A stretch of 36,181 nucleotides of DNA from Candidatus Cloacimonadota bacterium. Its GTDB lineage: Bacteria > Cloacimonadota > Cloacimonadia > Cloacimonadales > WRIO01. How positions within the stretch are numbered: the first letter of the stretch is position 1; each line of letters starts with the position of its first letter. This document shows, piece by piece, positions 27,037 to 36,181 of this stretch. The notes beneath the pieces are model-generated. The model saw only the letters and a program-made list of their open reading frames with translations. It did no database searches and had not been told where the DNA came from. A program made the position numbers and the translations under genes. The stretch lies in the NCBI GenBank assembly GCA_023230175.1, contig JALNXV010000001.1, positions 1 to 36,181 of the forward strand. Reading direction: 5' to 3'.

Positions 27037-28983
27037 ATGAGCATTATAAACATAAATCAAGTATCACATGATTTTGGAAACAAAGAATTATTTGAAAATA
27101 TAAATTTAAGTTTTGATAAGAACTGCAGAGCCGGCTTAATTGGCAGGAATGGTTGTGGGAAAAGTACTTTATTCAAGATTATTGCCGGAATTATAACGCC
27201 AACAAAAGGAGAAGTGCATATAGCAAAAGACAAAAAATACTTCTTAAATAATTCAAATAAAAAAACAAGTTCAATAGGTTATTTTTCACAAGATTTTAAA
27301 TTTGCAGATGATGAGATATTATGGGATTCTCTTTATAATGCACGACAAGACCTAATTGATAAAAAAAATGAACTCAGTCTTATTGGAAAAAAATTAGAAA
27401 TCAATCATAATGCAAAATTACTGTCTGATCTTGATAAAATTCAACTTGAATATGAACTTATTGGAGGTTTTACATACGAAAATGAAATTAAATCTTTATT
27501 ATATACCTTTGGTTTTAAAACTGAAGAATATCATAATAGAGTAAATGATTTCAGTGGTGGTCAACAAACTCGTATAAGATTAATTCAAATATTATTAAAT
27601 AAATATGATTTTATCTTATTTGATGAACCTACAAATCATCTTGATATCAAAACAGTTGATTGGTTTATAAAGTATTTAAAGAATATGACCGGAGGATATC
27701 TTATAATATCTCATGATAGATATTTATTAGATCAAACAGTAGAAATAATTTATGAATTGAGCCACAAAACAATTCACACATTTTCAGGCAACTATTCAGC
27801 TTATCTTCTTCAGTCGGAAGAAAGAGAAAAAGTTCTACAACGACAATATAATCAACAGCAAAAACTTATTGAAAAAACAGAAGATTTTATTAGAAAAAAT
27901 ATGGCAGGACAAAAAGTCAATCAAGCAAAATCACGATTGAAAATGTTAAATCGAATGGAAAAGATAGAATTAAATCAAAAAGACAAAACATTTAATTTAA
28001 ATATCAGCAGTGAAAAAAGAAGTGGTAATGATATTTTCCGGCTAAAGAACCTTTCGATAGGATACCCAAATAATACTTTAATCCAAAACATTAATCTCAA
28101 TCTTCATTATCAAGAAAAAATTTGCTTAGTCGGAACAAATGGTTCCGGTAAAACTACGCTCTTAAAAATTTTAAACAATGAACTCAACCCATTGTCCGGA
28201 GATATTTGGACAGGATATAATTTAAGTATAGGATATTTTGATCAAAACCACATTGATTTAGATATTTCATTAACCGTATTAGAAACAATTTGGGAATTGG
28301 TTCCCGGTGAAACTTTTGGCTATGTAATGACGTTTCTTGCAAAATTTGGCTTTACTGATTCAATGGTAGAACAAAAAGTTCAAAATCTAAGTGGGGGAGA
28401 AAAATCAAGATTATATCTTGCAAGATTAATTCATGAAAAACCTAATTTACTCATATTAGATGAGCCAACAAATCATCTTGATATAACTATGATAGAATCC
28501 TTAGAAACAGCTTTAAAAAACTATGACGGAACTATACTTTTAGTTTCTCATGATAGATATTTTATTCAAGCTATTACTAATCAATACTGGATAATAAAAG
28601 ATAAAAACATTAAAACATTCAACGGTAATATTGATGAGATATTATCTGATATCTTTGAAGAAGAAAATCAACAGATTAACACTAAAAACACAAATGAACT
28701 TAAAAACAATAACTCCACAAAAAAGAAAAAACCTAATCAATACATAATCAACAAGATGTTAGAAGAAATTGAAAATATCGAAAATAAAATAGAAGAATAT
28801 GAAATTCAAATGAATATACTTCACGAAAAATTTCATAATCAAGATTTTTATAATAACCAAAATGATGTTATTGAAACCAATAAAGCTATAGAAACTTTAA
28901 AAATTGATATTGAAGATTTATATACAAAAAAAGATTCTTTAGAGACAGAATATTTATTACTTACTCTCGAGGAGAATCAATGA
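27037..28983 (+). CDS. ABC-F family ATPase
   Basis: A 648-residue soluble ATPase with two ABC domains and no membrane segment, the ABC-F layout. Such proteins bind the ribosomal E site and help translation or antibiotic tolerance. Domain 1 has Walker A GRNGCGKST near 36-44, the signature FSGGQ, FDEPTNHLD and SHDRY. The linker (about 265-315) is charged and helical. Domain 2 repeats the set with GTNGSGKTT, LSGGEKSRL, LDEPTNHLD and SHDRY. A coiled-coil C-terminal extension covers about 560-648. I start at ATG 27037, which has AAGG at 27027-27030. The stop overlaps the next gene by ATGA. The subgroup cannot be fixed by eye. Confidence 0.93.
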   Translation: MSIININQVSHDFGNKELFENINLSFDKNCRAGLIGRNGCGKSTLFKIIAGIITPTKGEVHIAKDKKYFLNNSNKKTSSIGYFSQDFKFADDEILWDSLYNARQDLIDKKNELSLIGKKLEINHNAKLLSDLDKIQLEYELIGGFTYENEIKSLLYTFGFKTEEYHNRVNDFSGGQQTRIRLIQILLNKYDFILFDEPTNHLDIKTVDWFIKYLKNMTGGYLIISHDRYLLDQTVEIIYELSHKTIHTFSGNYSAYLLQSEEREKVLQRQYNQQQKLIEKTEDFIRKNMAGQKVNQAKSRLKMLNRMEKIELNQKDKTFNLNISSEKRSGNDIFRLKNLSIGYPNNTLIQNINLNLHYQEKICLVGTNGSGKTTLLKILNNELNPLSGDIWTGYNLSIGYFDQNHIDLDISLTVLETIWELVPGETFGYVMTFLAKFGFTDSMVEQKVQNLSGGEKSRLYLARLIHEKPNLLILDEPTNHLDITMIESLETALKNYDGTILLVSHDRYFIQAITNQYWIIKDKNIKTFNGNIDEILSDIFEEENQQINTKNTNELKNNNSTKKKKPNQYIINKMLEEIENIENKIEEYEIQMNILHEKFHNQDFYNNQNDVIETNKAIETLKIDIEDLYTKKDSLETEYLLLTLEENQ

Positions 28984-29957
28984 AGATAGGATTTACAACC
29001 TCTTTACCTGTAGAAGTAATATTTGCAGCTGGACATACACCGATAGATTTAAATAATATTTTCATTCAAAATAATCCTATTATACAAGTACAAAAGGCTG
29101 AGTTAAGCGGGTTTCCTAGAAATATTTGTGCATGGATTAAGGGAATGTATTCTATAATCAAAAACACTGACATTGAATTAATGATTGGTATCGTACAAGG
29201 CGATTGTTCAAATACTCATTCATTAATGTCAATACTATCAGATGAAAACAAAAAAATCCTTCCTTTTTCATACCCATATAATAAAGATAAAAATGATTTA
29301 GATAAAGAAATATCTAAACTTGAAGAATATTTTAATGTATCTCGAAAACAAACTCAAGAAGTCAAAAACAAACTTGATAATATCAGAAAAAAGTTAATAT
29401 TATTAGATGAGCTTACTTGGAAAGAAAATTTAGTAACATCATTTGAAAATCATTTATGGTTAGTTTCATCATCAGATTTTAACGGTGATTATATTCAATT
29501 TGAGAAAGATCTTGATAATTTTTTAATAAATGTAAAAACTAGAGATAAAAAACCAAGTCTAAACAACAAGATAAGGTTAGCTTATGTTGGAGTACCTCCT
29601 ATCATTGAAGATCTTTATGATTTTATAGAGACTTTGAATGCTCGGGTTGTTTTTAACGAAATTCAAAGACAATTTTCTATGTTTTACATAGAGGAAGATA
29701 TTGTAGAACAGTATTTTAAATTTACATATCCTTACTCAGTTTTTGACCGAATCAAAGATATAAATAATGCTATAACTCAAAGAAATATTGACGGTATAAT
29801 TTCCTACACTCAATCATTTTGTCACAGACAATTAGATTATATATCCTTCAAAAAACATATATCAATACCAATCCTTCAGTTAGAAGCAGACCAACCTCAA
29901 AAACTCGATGCCCGTACTAAACTCAGACTGGAAAGCTTTATAGAAATGTTGGGTTAA
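28980..29957 (+). CDS. 2-hydroxyacyl-CoA dehydratase family protein (HgdB/D-component-like)
   Basis: A 325-residue protein of the 2-hydroxyglutaryl-CoA dehydratase D-component family. The start MKIGFTTSLPVEVIFAAGHT is typical of the group. Three cysteines are placed as for one [4Fe-4S] cluster: Cys50 (FPRNICAWIKG), Cys76 (VQGDCSN) and Cys281 (SFCHRQ). True dehydratases are two different subunits of about 380-480 residues with an ATP-driven activator. Here there is one short chain and no activator gene nearby. It may therefore be a stand-alone double-cubane-type or regulatory relative. The ATGA overlap with the ABC-F gene shows coupled translation. Activity is unknown. Confidence 0.82.
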   Translation: MKIGFTTSLPVEVIFAAGHTPIDLNNIFIQNNPIIQVQKAELSGFPRNICAWIKGMYSIIKNTDIELMIGIVQGDCSNTHSLMSILSDENKKILPFSYPYNKDKNDLDKEISKLEEYFNVSRKQTQEVKNKLDNIRKKLILLDELTWKENLVTSFENHLWLVSSSDFNGDYIQFEKDLDNFLINVKTRDKKPSLNNKIRLAYVGVPPIIEDLYDFIETLNARVVFNEIQRQFSMFYIEEDIVEQYFKFTYPYSVFDRIKDINNAITQRNIDGIISYTQSFCHRQLDYISFKKHISIPILQLEADQPQKLDARTKLRLESFIEMLG

Positions 29958-29984
29958 AGTTATGTATTTTATGATTCTAATATA

Positions 29985-30045
29985 ATTTTGTTGTGCGAGT
30001 ATCCTTATTTGCATTATATTACCTTCAAGCTGGAAGCTTATAAAA
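29985..30045 (+). repeat. Degenerate, internally deleted copy of the hairpin repeat
   Basis: GTGCGAGTATCCTTATTTGCAT (from 29993) matches hairpin 1 of the 122-bp unit and CAAGC-TGGAA-GCTTA (30026-30040) matches hairpin 2. The spacer is much shorter than in full copies. The copy lies in the gap between two convergent genes. Confidence 0.7.
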
Positions 30046-30076
30046 AAATATTTGATGTTATGTAATAATCTTCAAA

Positions 30077-31180
30077 TTAATCAGTTATTTCCTTTTTTGA
30101 TAATTGAAGATTATCATAGATAAAGTCAATCAAATCATTGATTTGCTTTCTATCAGTATCTTTATTTAAGTAAATTTTCTCAATCGATGCGTCAGTTACC
30201 AATATCAAAGTTAAAGTAGAAGATATAACTTTCTTGTCTGAAAGCAATAATGTTTTGACTTTTTGATGAAAATTTTCACCCTCATATTTAAAAATAAATT
30301 TACCACATACACTAAAAAAATAATTATGAAGTCTTTTATATTGAATATAAGAAAGCTTTTTTAGATGATAACTATATTTTAGGCTCATTAAAATTCCAAG
30401 ATATACAGCTTGTCCATGAGAAACTTTAAAATCTGATAGAGACTCAAGAATGTGCCCAAAGGTATGACCTAAATTTAGTAATTGTCTATTATATCTATCA
30501 TTTAAATCTGATGAGCATAGTTTTAATTTAAATTGAGCACATTTAAAAATATTGAATCTTAAATTAGACTCAAAAAAACTTGATTTACTCAAGAAAAAAT
30601 CTCGATCAAGAATTAGTATTGTCTTAAGAAGCTCTACATAACCATCTCTTAATTGTTGAAGCGATAAAGTTGATAAAAACCTATAATCAAAAATTACTTT
30701 TTTTGCAGGATAAAAACTACCAATTTTATTCTTTAAATTTTTATAATTAACACCTGTTTTTCCACCAATACCGGCATCACACATAGAAAGAAGAGTTGTT
30801 GGAACAATAATTAAATCACATCCACGATTAATTATTGAAGCACAGAATGATGATATATCAAGACAAATACCTCCTCCGATAGCAATAATTTGCATATCTC
30901 TTGAAACCATTCCTTGAAAATAAGTAAAAATTTTATCAATAATCAATAAAACAGTTTCGAGCTTTTTATTTTTCTCTGAAGCTTCTATCCAAAATATGTT
31001 ATCATAATCATTAAATTTCATAGCTGATATATATGTGCTAAGCTGATTTTCATATTGATTTTCTTTAAAATAATTATCTACTATCAAAAAACTATTTTGC
31101 TTATCAAAACAACTTAAATCAAAATTTTGCTCGATAATCTCTGTAACAAATTTTTGCTGAAGCGAAAAACTACTTTTCAT
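30077..31180 (-). CDS. aroB: 3-dehydroquinate synthase-like protein
   Basis: A 367-residue member of the dehydroquinate synthase family, which turns DAHP into 3-dehydroquinate in the shikimate pathway. Family motifs are clear: GGG at 102-104 and Asp108, PTTLL at 127-131, GGKTG at 139-143, KNKIGSF at 150-156 and LNLGHT at 235-240. The metal ligands line up as Glu183, His239 and His255. One change stands out: the usual HGE is HGQ (His255-Gly256-Gln257). The C terminus is poorly conserved. The start overlaps the end of the small unknown gene by 11 bases and has no clear Shine-Dalgarno. No other shikimate gene is nearby. It is probably AroB, but another member of the cyclase family is possible. 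Confidence 0.82.
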   Translation of the reverse strand: MKSSFSLQQKFVTEIIEQNFDLSCFDKQNSFLIVDNYFKENQYENQLSTYISAMKFNDYDNIFWIEASEKNKKLETVLLIIDKIFTYFQGMVSRDMQIIAIGGGICLDISSFCASIINRGCDLIIVPTTLLSMCDAGIGGKTGVNYKNLKNKIGSFYPAKKVIFDYRFLSTLSLQQLRDGYVELLKTILILDRDFFLSKSSFFESNLRFNIFKCAQFKLKLCSSDLNDRYNRQLLNLGHTFGHILESLSDFKVSHGQAVYLGILMSLKYSYHLKKLSYIQYKRLHNYFFSVCGKFIFKYEGENFHQKVKTLLLSDKKVISSTLTLILVTDASIEKIYLNKDTDRKQINDLIDFIYDNLQLSKKEITD

Positions 31181-31544
31181 TTATTTTTACTGTTTTACTA
31201 ACAAACCAAATCATACCTGAATCAAAAGGAATCTCTTTAACTATATTGTCTGATGTTAAAGTATTAATCATAACTATGTCTGACGGAACATTCATTATAC
31301 TATTTCTATTTGCAAGAGAGCTCTTACTATTTTCTGTTTTAAAGCTAAAATAAACTTCACTATTATGAATTGTATCTGTGTTATCTTTTGAAAAAATCTC
31401 CATTAATTTTTTATCATAATCCTGCTTTTGTTCATCCTCATCAATATCAGGAAAGATTAAATAATTATCATTTGAAAAATCATCTTCAAAATCATAACTT
31501 AAAAAACCATTATCTTTTAAATATTTTATTTTATTTTTTAACAT
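31170..31544 (-). CDS. Small acidic protein of unknown function
   Basis: I do not recognise this 124-residue protein. It is soluble and acidic, with a DFEDDFSNDNYL and PDIDEDEQ stretch in the first half and an Ile/Val-rich end. ATG 31544 has TAGGAGT just upstream (complement of 31549-31555), a strong ribosome site, so I reject the longer form that would begin at 31613. The gene starts 29 bases inside the span shared with the recombinase end region and overlaps the AroB-like start by 11 bases. It is therefore probably expressed with both neighbours. The good Shine-Dalgarno and tight packing support a real gene. Confidence 0.7.
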   Translation of the reverse strand: MLKNKIKYLKDNGFLSYDFEDDFSNDNYLIFPDIDEDEQKQDYDKKLMEIFSKDNTDTIHNSEVYFSFKTENSKSSLANRNSIMNVPSDIVMINTLTSDNIVKEIPFDSGMIWFVSKTVKINEK

Positions 31545-31572
31545 AACCACTCCTATTAGCAAATTATTTATT

Positions 31573-32472
31573 TTAAATTCTATTTTTAGGATGATTAATC
31601 CTATGATTTTCAATAAGATAACGTATATCTATGTTTGTATAAATTTGTGTAGTAGAAATAGAAGTATGACCTAACAATTCTTGAATTATTCTTAAATTTA
31701 CACCTGCCTCAACCAAATGAGTTGCAAAACAATGTCTAAAAGTATGAGGTGTAATCATCTTTGAAATTCCATATTCTAAAAGAGCTTTATGAATCATTTT
31801 CCATAAACCCATACGGCTAAACTTCTTACCAAATTTATTTAAAAAAAGTGCATCTTGATTAGTTTTATTTGCTACCTTTAACTCTAAACGAACGGTATTC
31901 AAATACATTTGTAATAAATCCAATATATAATCCGATAAGGGAACATATCTCTGTTTATTACCTTTTCCGCATACAAGCAATAATTTGTCTTGTTTATGAA
32001 TGCTATGAATGCTTAAATCTATTAATTCTGAAATCCTCAAACCTGTTGAATAAAGAAGTTCTAATATAATCTTATTTCTAATTTCAAATATAGTTTCAGT
32101 AGGCAATTTATCTAAAAAATCAATAATCTCTTCTTTTGAAAGAACTTCAGGGATATGATATTCATATCTAACTGAGGGTATTTTATCAAAATCTATACTT
32201 AAATTTTCATTAAAGATATTTTGATCAAGATAACTAAAAAATGACTGTAAAGCACTCCTTTTTCGAGAAATTGAACTCGGAGCTAAGCCGAGTTCATATA
32301 AGCTTGAGAGATAATTAATAATCTCTTTATTAGTTATTTTTTCAGCATCCATAGGATAAGTACTAAAAAACAGATTTAAGTCATTAATATAAGAATCAAC
32401 CGTATTCTGACTTAAACCGTTTTCTGATAGAAGATTAAATCTATACTTTTGAAATAATACCCTATTATCCAT
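31573..32472 (-). CDS. Tyrosine recombinase XerC/XerD type
   Basis: A 299-residue XerC/D-family recombinase, which resolves chromosome dimers at dif with FtsK. A SAM-like domain (about 5-90) precedes the catalytic domain. Catalytic residues are Arg146 (STGLR), Lys170 (GKGNKQR), His243 and Arg246 (HTFRH), His269 (LGH) and Tyr278. Length is that of a housekeeping Xer protein rather than an element integrase, and the gene is co-directional with guaB, 15 bases away. Whether it is XerC, XerD or a single XerH-like protein cannot be told from one gene. It is clearly different from the 373-residue integrase at the left end. Confidence 0.92.
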   Translation of the reverse strand: MDNRVLFQKYRFNLLSENGLSQNTVDSYINDLNLFFSTYPMDAEKITNKEIINYLSSLYELGLAPSSISRKRSALQSFFSYLDQNIFNENLSIDFDKIPSVRYEYHIPEVLSKEEIIDFLDKLPTETIFEIRNKIILELLYSTGLRISELIDLSIHSIHKQDKLLLVCGKGNKQRYVPLSDYILDLLQMYLNTVRLELKVANKTNQDALFLNKFGKKFSRMGLWKMIHKALLEYGISKMITPHTFRHCFATHLVEAGVNLRIIQELLGHTSISTTQIYTNIDIRYLIENHRINHPKNRI

Positions 32473-32487
32473 TCTATTTTTTATTAC

Positions 32488-33987
<1,500 letters not shown>

Positions 33988-34084
33988 TCAAAAACAAAAT
34001 ATTGTCAAGAAAAAAAATATACATTATCCTATAACAAAAAAACCAAAGAAAAAACAATAAAAAATAAATTACAATAATTTTTTC

Positions 34085-34112
34085 TTGACATACAAAAATA
34101 TTTGGATATAAT
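34085..34112 (+). promoter_or_regulatory. Consensus sigma-70-type promoter for the lipoprotein gene
   Basis: TTGACA at 34085-34090 and TATAAT at 34107-34112 are both perfect, with a 16-bp spacer. The lipoprotein ATG follows at 34141 with AGAGG at 34129-34133. It is the clearest promoter in the window. Confidence 0.75.
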
Positions 34113-34140
34113 TGATTAAAAATAAATTAGAGGTTGAATA

Positions 34141-34965
34141 ATGAGAAATCAAATCTATGTTTTCACTTTAATGATATTTGTAATTTTTATTATGTCCTGT
34201 AGTACAGAAAGCAACTCACATACCGACTGGGAATTTGAATATCCCTTAACAATTGGCAATAATTGGCAATATAACTCAATATATGAAATTGATTATGATG
34301 AAAATTGCGAAGCTCTCGGTTATCAAGATAAATCAATCACTGGAGAAGCCACTGTCCAAATATCAAGTTTCGAAACAATTTTAGATAGCCTAAATGTATT
34401 TAATTTTGAAACTACATATATTGAAGAAGATATATTAAATCATTCAAAAGAGTATTACAACAAATCTAATAATTCTTTTATTTGTTACGCTTATGATAAT
34501 AGTGAAAATTTTACACCTAAAAATAACAACAAAAAGATAAAATTCAAATTCAATGATAAATTATATGATAATATTCAACAGATATTTACAATCTTGCAAA
34601 AAGGTTATGATGTCTATGATAAAAATTCTATTATATATGATCCTTCAATTAGCTTACAATATCCTTTTGAAATTAACAATAAATGGATAAGCAGACAATC
34701 TAATAATCCATGGAAAGTAGAAAAAGAAATAATCGGTAAAAAAAGAATATCGCTTCCGGCCGGAGAATTTGACTGCTGGGAAATACAATGGACATTCCCT
34801 GAATCAGATTGGAATAATGATATTGATTTTCGTGATTATGTATCCAAAGAAGGCTTAATTAAAAGAATTATTAATTACAATAATATTGAAGTAACTAATA
34901 ATAATAACATCTTAATAGGCTATTCTAACGATAAGCATGAAATAATTTTATTAGATTATAACTAA
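34141..34965 (+). CDS. Lipoprotein of unknown function
   Basis: A 274-residue protein with a lipobox: after a hydrophobic run, IMSC places the modified cysteine at Cys20. The mature part starts with acidic and Ser/Thr residues and contains YPLTIGNNWQY near 35-45, then alternating polar beta-strand patterns. YPFEINNKWISRQ near 179-191 echoes the first motif, so there may be two related halves. I know no family by name. It is probably anchored in the inner or outer membrane facing the periplasm. It stands alone with a perfect promoter. Confidence 0.85.
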   Translation: MRNQIYVFTLMIFVIFIMSCSTESNSHTDWEFEYPLTIGNNWQYNSIYEIDYDENCEALGYQDKSITGEATVQISSFETILDSLNVFNFETTYIEEDILNHSKEYYNKSNNSFICYAYDNSENFTPKNNNKKIKFKFNDKLYDNIQQIFTILQKGYDVYDKNSIIYDPSISLQYPFEINNKWISRQSNNPWKVEKEIIGKKRISLPAGEFDCWEIQWTFPESDWNNDIDFRDYVSKEGLIKRIINYNNIEVTNNNNILIGYSNDKHEIILLDYN

Positions 34966-35009
34966 ACTAATATATAAAATAATTATCTAAGTAATTACCC
35001 AAAATAAAC

Positions 35010-35051
35010 AAGAGACCTCCAAGAAGGAAAAAAGCATCCTGGAGGTCTCTT
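35010..35051. repeat. GACCTCC palindrome, copy 2
   Basis: AAGAGACCTCCA (35010-35021) and TGGAGGTCTCTT (35040-35051) pair perfectly over 12 bp with an 18-nt loop. The core and loop (AGAAGGAAAAAAGCATCC) match those of the palindrome at 18271-18320 with the loop reversed. It lies 45 bases after the lipoprotein stop and could act as its weak terminator. Confidence 0.75.
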
Positions 35052-35095
35052 ATAAAATTTCTATATCTTATTAATAAAACATATCGAAAAAACTA

Positions 35096-35172
35096 TAGAT
35101 TAATATCAATTATTATCCTACAAACTTCCTGATTGTAAGAAATATAAGAGCAAGCAAGGATGATCACACAAG
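35096..35172 (-). repeat. Inverted degenerate copy of the hairpin repeat
   Basis: CTACAAACTTCCTGATTGTAAG (35118-35139, shown in part here) matches the complement of hairpin 2. The segment at 35148-35169, containing GCAAGCAAGGATG, matches the complement of hairpin 1 at 19 of 22 positions. The order is reversed relative to the tandem unit, so the copy is on the - strand, with the spacer shortened to 8 bp. Confidence 0.65.
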
Positions 35173-35342
35173 ATTATCATATACATACTTTCGAAATTTT
35201 TAAGATAAAAGATATAATACCCAAAAAAAATTTGCTCACAATAACTATTATTTTTAAAGATTATATAGATAAAAAGAATTTGTCAAATCAAAAAAAAAAG
35301 ATAAGTTATTAATGTGATTTAATTAAAATTAAGGAGTAAAAA

Positions 35343-35747
35343 ATGAAAGTAACAAATGTGATTGACAATGAATTTGCAAAAATTGTTTATTATCCTGAAT
35401 CCGGAATCATTCATCATGAATGGAAAAAGTTTTGTTCCGGAGAAAATTTCCAAAAATTAATGCTTACATCAACTAATCATTTAAAAGAACATCACGGCTC
35501 TAAATGGTTATCTGATGACAGAAATTTTTCTGTTATGACTCAAGAAGACAAAAAATGGGGACAAGATGTTTGGTGGCCTGAAACAAAAAAAGCGGGTTGG
35601 AAATACTGGGCAATAGTCTTACCACAAAAAACTATTGGCAAACTAAGTATAAACGCATTAATAGATGAATACTCTAAAGGTGGTATTACTGCACAAGTAT
35701 TTGAAGACCCTAATCAAGCCCTTAAATGGTTAGAATCACAAAAGTAA
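35343..35747 (+). CDS. SpoIIAA-like (STAS/SEC14-type) small protein
   Basis: A 134-residue soluble protein resembling the SpoIIAA-like family (PF11964) seen in Bacteroidetes and relatives. The supporting features are the middle Trp-rich block (WWPETKKAGWKYWAIVLP), the helix GKLSINALIDEY and the closing strand-helix AQVFEDPNQALKWLESQ. The usual members are of similar length. AAGGAG at 35331-35336 lies six bases before the ATG. Its partner and role are unknown. It stands alone, followed directly by the tandem repeat array. Confidence 0.72.
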   Translation: MKVTNVIDNEFAKIVYYPESGIIHHEWKKFCSGENFQKLMLTSTNHLKEHHGSKWLSDDRNFSVMTQEDKKWGQDVWWPETKKAGWKYWAIVLPQKTIGKLSINALIDEYSKGGITAQVFEDPNQALKWLESQK

Positions 35748-35774
35748 TAAAAATAATAAGTGAAAAATGTTTTT

Positions 35775-36181
35775 GTGCGAGCATCCCAGCTCGCACTAAA
35801 AACCTTAAATGATAAGTATTCAATATTTCATAAAAACTACAAGCTGGAAGCTTGTAGAACAATAATTAAAATTATTCAACAACCTCTGATAATGTTTTGC
35901 GAGCATCCTTGCTTGCACTAAAAAAACTTAAGTGATAGGTATTCAATATTTCATAAAAACTACAAGCTGGAAGCTTGTAGAACAATAATTAAAATTATTC
36001 AACAACCTCTGATAATGTTTTGCGAGCATCCTTACTTGCACTAAAAAAACTTAAGTGATAGGTATTCAATATTTCATAAAAACTACAAGCTGGAAGCTTG
36101 TAGAACAATAATTGAAATTATTCAACAGTCTCTGATAATGTTGTGCGAGCATCCTTGCTTGCACTAATAAACCTTAAATGA
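35775..36181 (+). repeat. Tandem array of a 122-123 bp unit with three hairpins; runs off the window
   Basis: Units begin (GCGAGCATCC) at 35777, 35899, 36022 and 36145, so the periods are 122, 123 and 123 bp; the fourth is cut by the window end. Each unit has hairpin 1 (GTGCGAGC at 35775-35782 with GCTCGCAC at 35789-35796 in the first copy), hairpin 2 (CTACAAGC-TGGAA-GCTTGTAG, 35837-35857) and an A/T dyad (AATAATT-AA-AATTATT, 35861-35876). In copies 2 and 4 the right arm of hairpin 1 reads GCTTGCA, keeping pairing through a G-U. Units are nearly identical throughout, with no variable spacers, so this is not CRISPR. Confidence 0.92.

Larger units (their letters stand above)
34966..35342. other. 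377-bp intergenic region with two repeat elements
   Basis: The gap holds a GACCTCC palindrome (35010-35051) and an inverted copy of the hairpin repeat (35096-35172). The rest is A/T-rich, with AAGGAG at 35331-35336 serving the next gene. No unambiguous promoter is visible; TTGTCA at 35280-35285 is the nearest candidate. Confidence 0.6.

Noticed and set aside
31545..31613. Longer N terminus for the small acidic protein
   Set aside because: A strong TAGGAGT site precedes ATG 31544, and the extension would lie largely inside the xer gene.
35775..36181. Possible CRISPR array
   Set aside because: The period is 122-123 bp and the whole unit is conserved, with no short repeat plus variable spacer pattern and no cas gene.

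Overview
The window is strongly AT-rich bacterial chromosome from what looks like an obligate anaerobe of the FCB group; Candidatus Cloacimonadota or a relative is my best guess. The evidence is a long single-chain pyruvate:ferredoxin oxidoreductase, a 2-hydroxyacyl-CoA dehydratase-type Fe-S protein, a secreted nuclease ending in a type IX secretion sorting domain, a Bacteroidetes-type alternative GlmU, and a PSP1/RicT-like protein. No rRNA or universal marker fixes the phylum.

Left end (1-2754): the right end of an integrated mobile element. It holds a small serine recombinase with an array of dyad repeats at its promoter, and a convergent tyrosine integrase. Behind the integrase lie short direct repeats and then a 46-bp 3' piece of a tRNA-Lys(CUU) gene, which I read as the attachment site. 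No cargo gene is visible; the rest of the element lies beyond base 1.

Core region (2755-34965): a half-size TauE-type membrane protein and PFOR on the + strand, then a tricorn-like periplasmic peptidase on the - strand. Two long - strand gene runs follow. Run A (17803 to 10558) is Gx-type membrane protein, class A PBP, GT2 glycosyltransferase, GlmU-like enzyme, RicT-like protein and RlmN: envelope and translation genes. Run B (26718 to 18577) is obg, dprA, rph, secreted endonuclease I, pyrE, a two-domain methyltransferase, rnhB and asd, with gaps or overlaps of about 25 nt or less. A translationally coupled + strand pair encodes an ABC-F ATPase and an HgdB-like protein. Run C (33954 to 30077) is guaB, a XerC/D recombinase, a small unknown gene and an AroB-like gene. 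A lipoprotein gene with a consensus promoter and a SpoIIAA-like gene close the coding part.

Intergenic repeats are the second theme. A hairpin-rich unit of 122-123 bp is tandemly repeated at the right end, with a full single copy near 18.1 kb and degenerate copies near 30.0 kb (+) and 35.1 kb (inverted). Two related 42-50 bp GACCTCC palindromes lie near 18.3 and 35.0 kb, and a TGTCATTGC-type palindrome follows asd. Most genes are ordinary housekeeping genes. The strongest leads are the tRNA-Lys attachment site, the recombinase dyad array, the structured repeat family, and the racemase-like/methyltransferase fusion.
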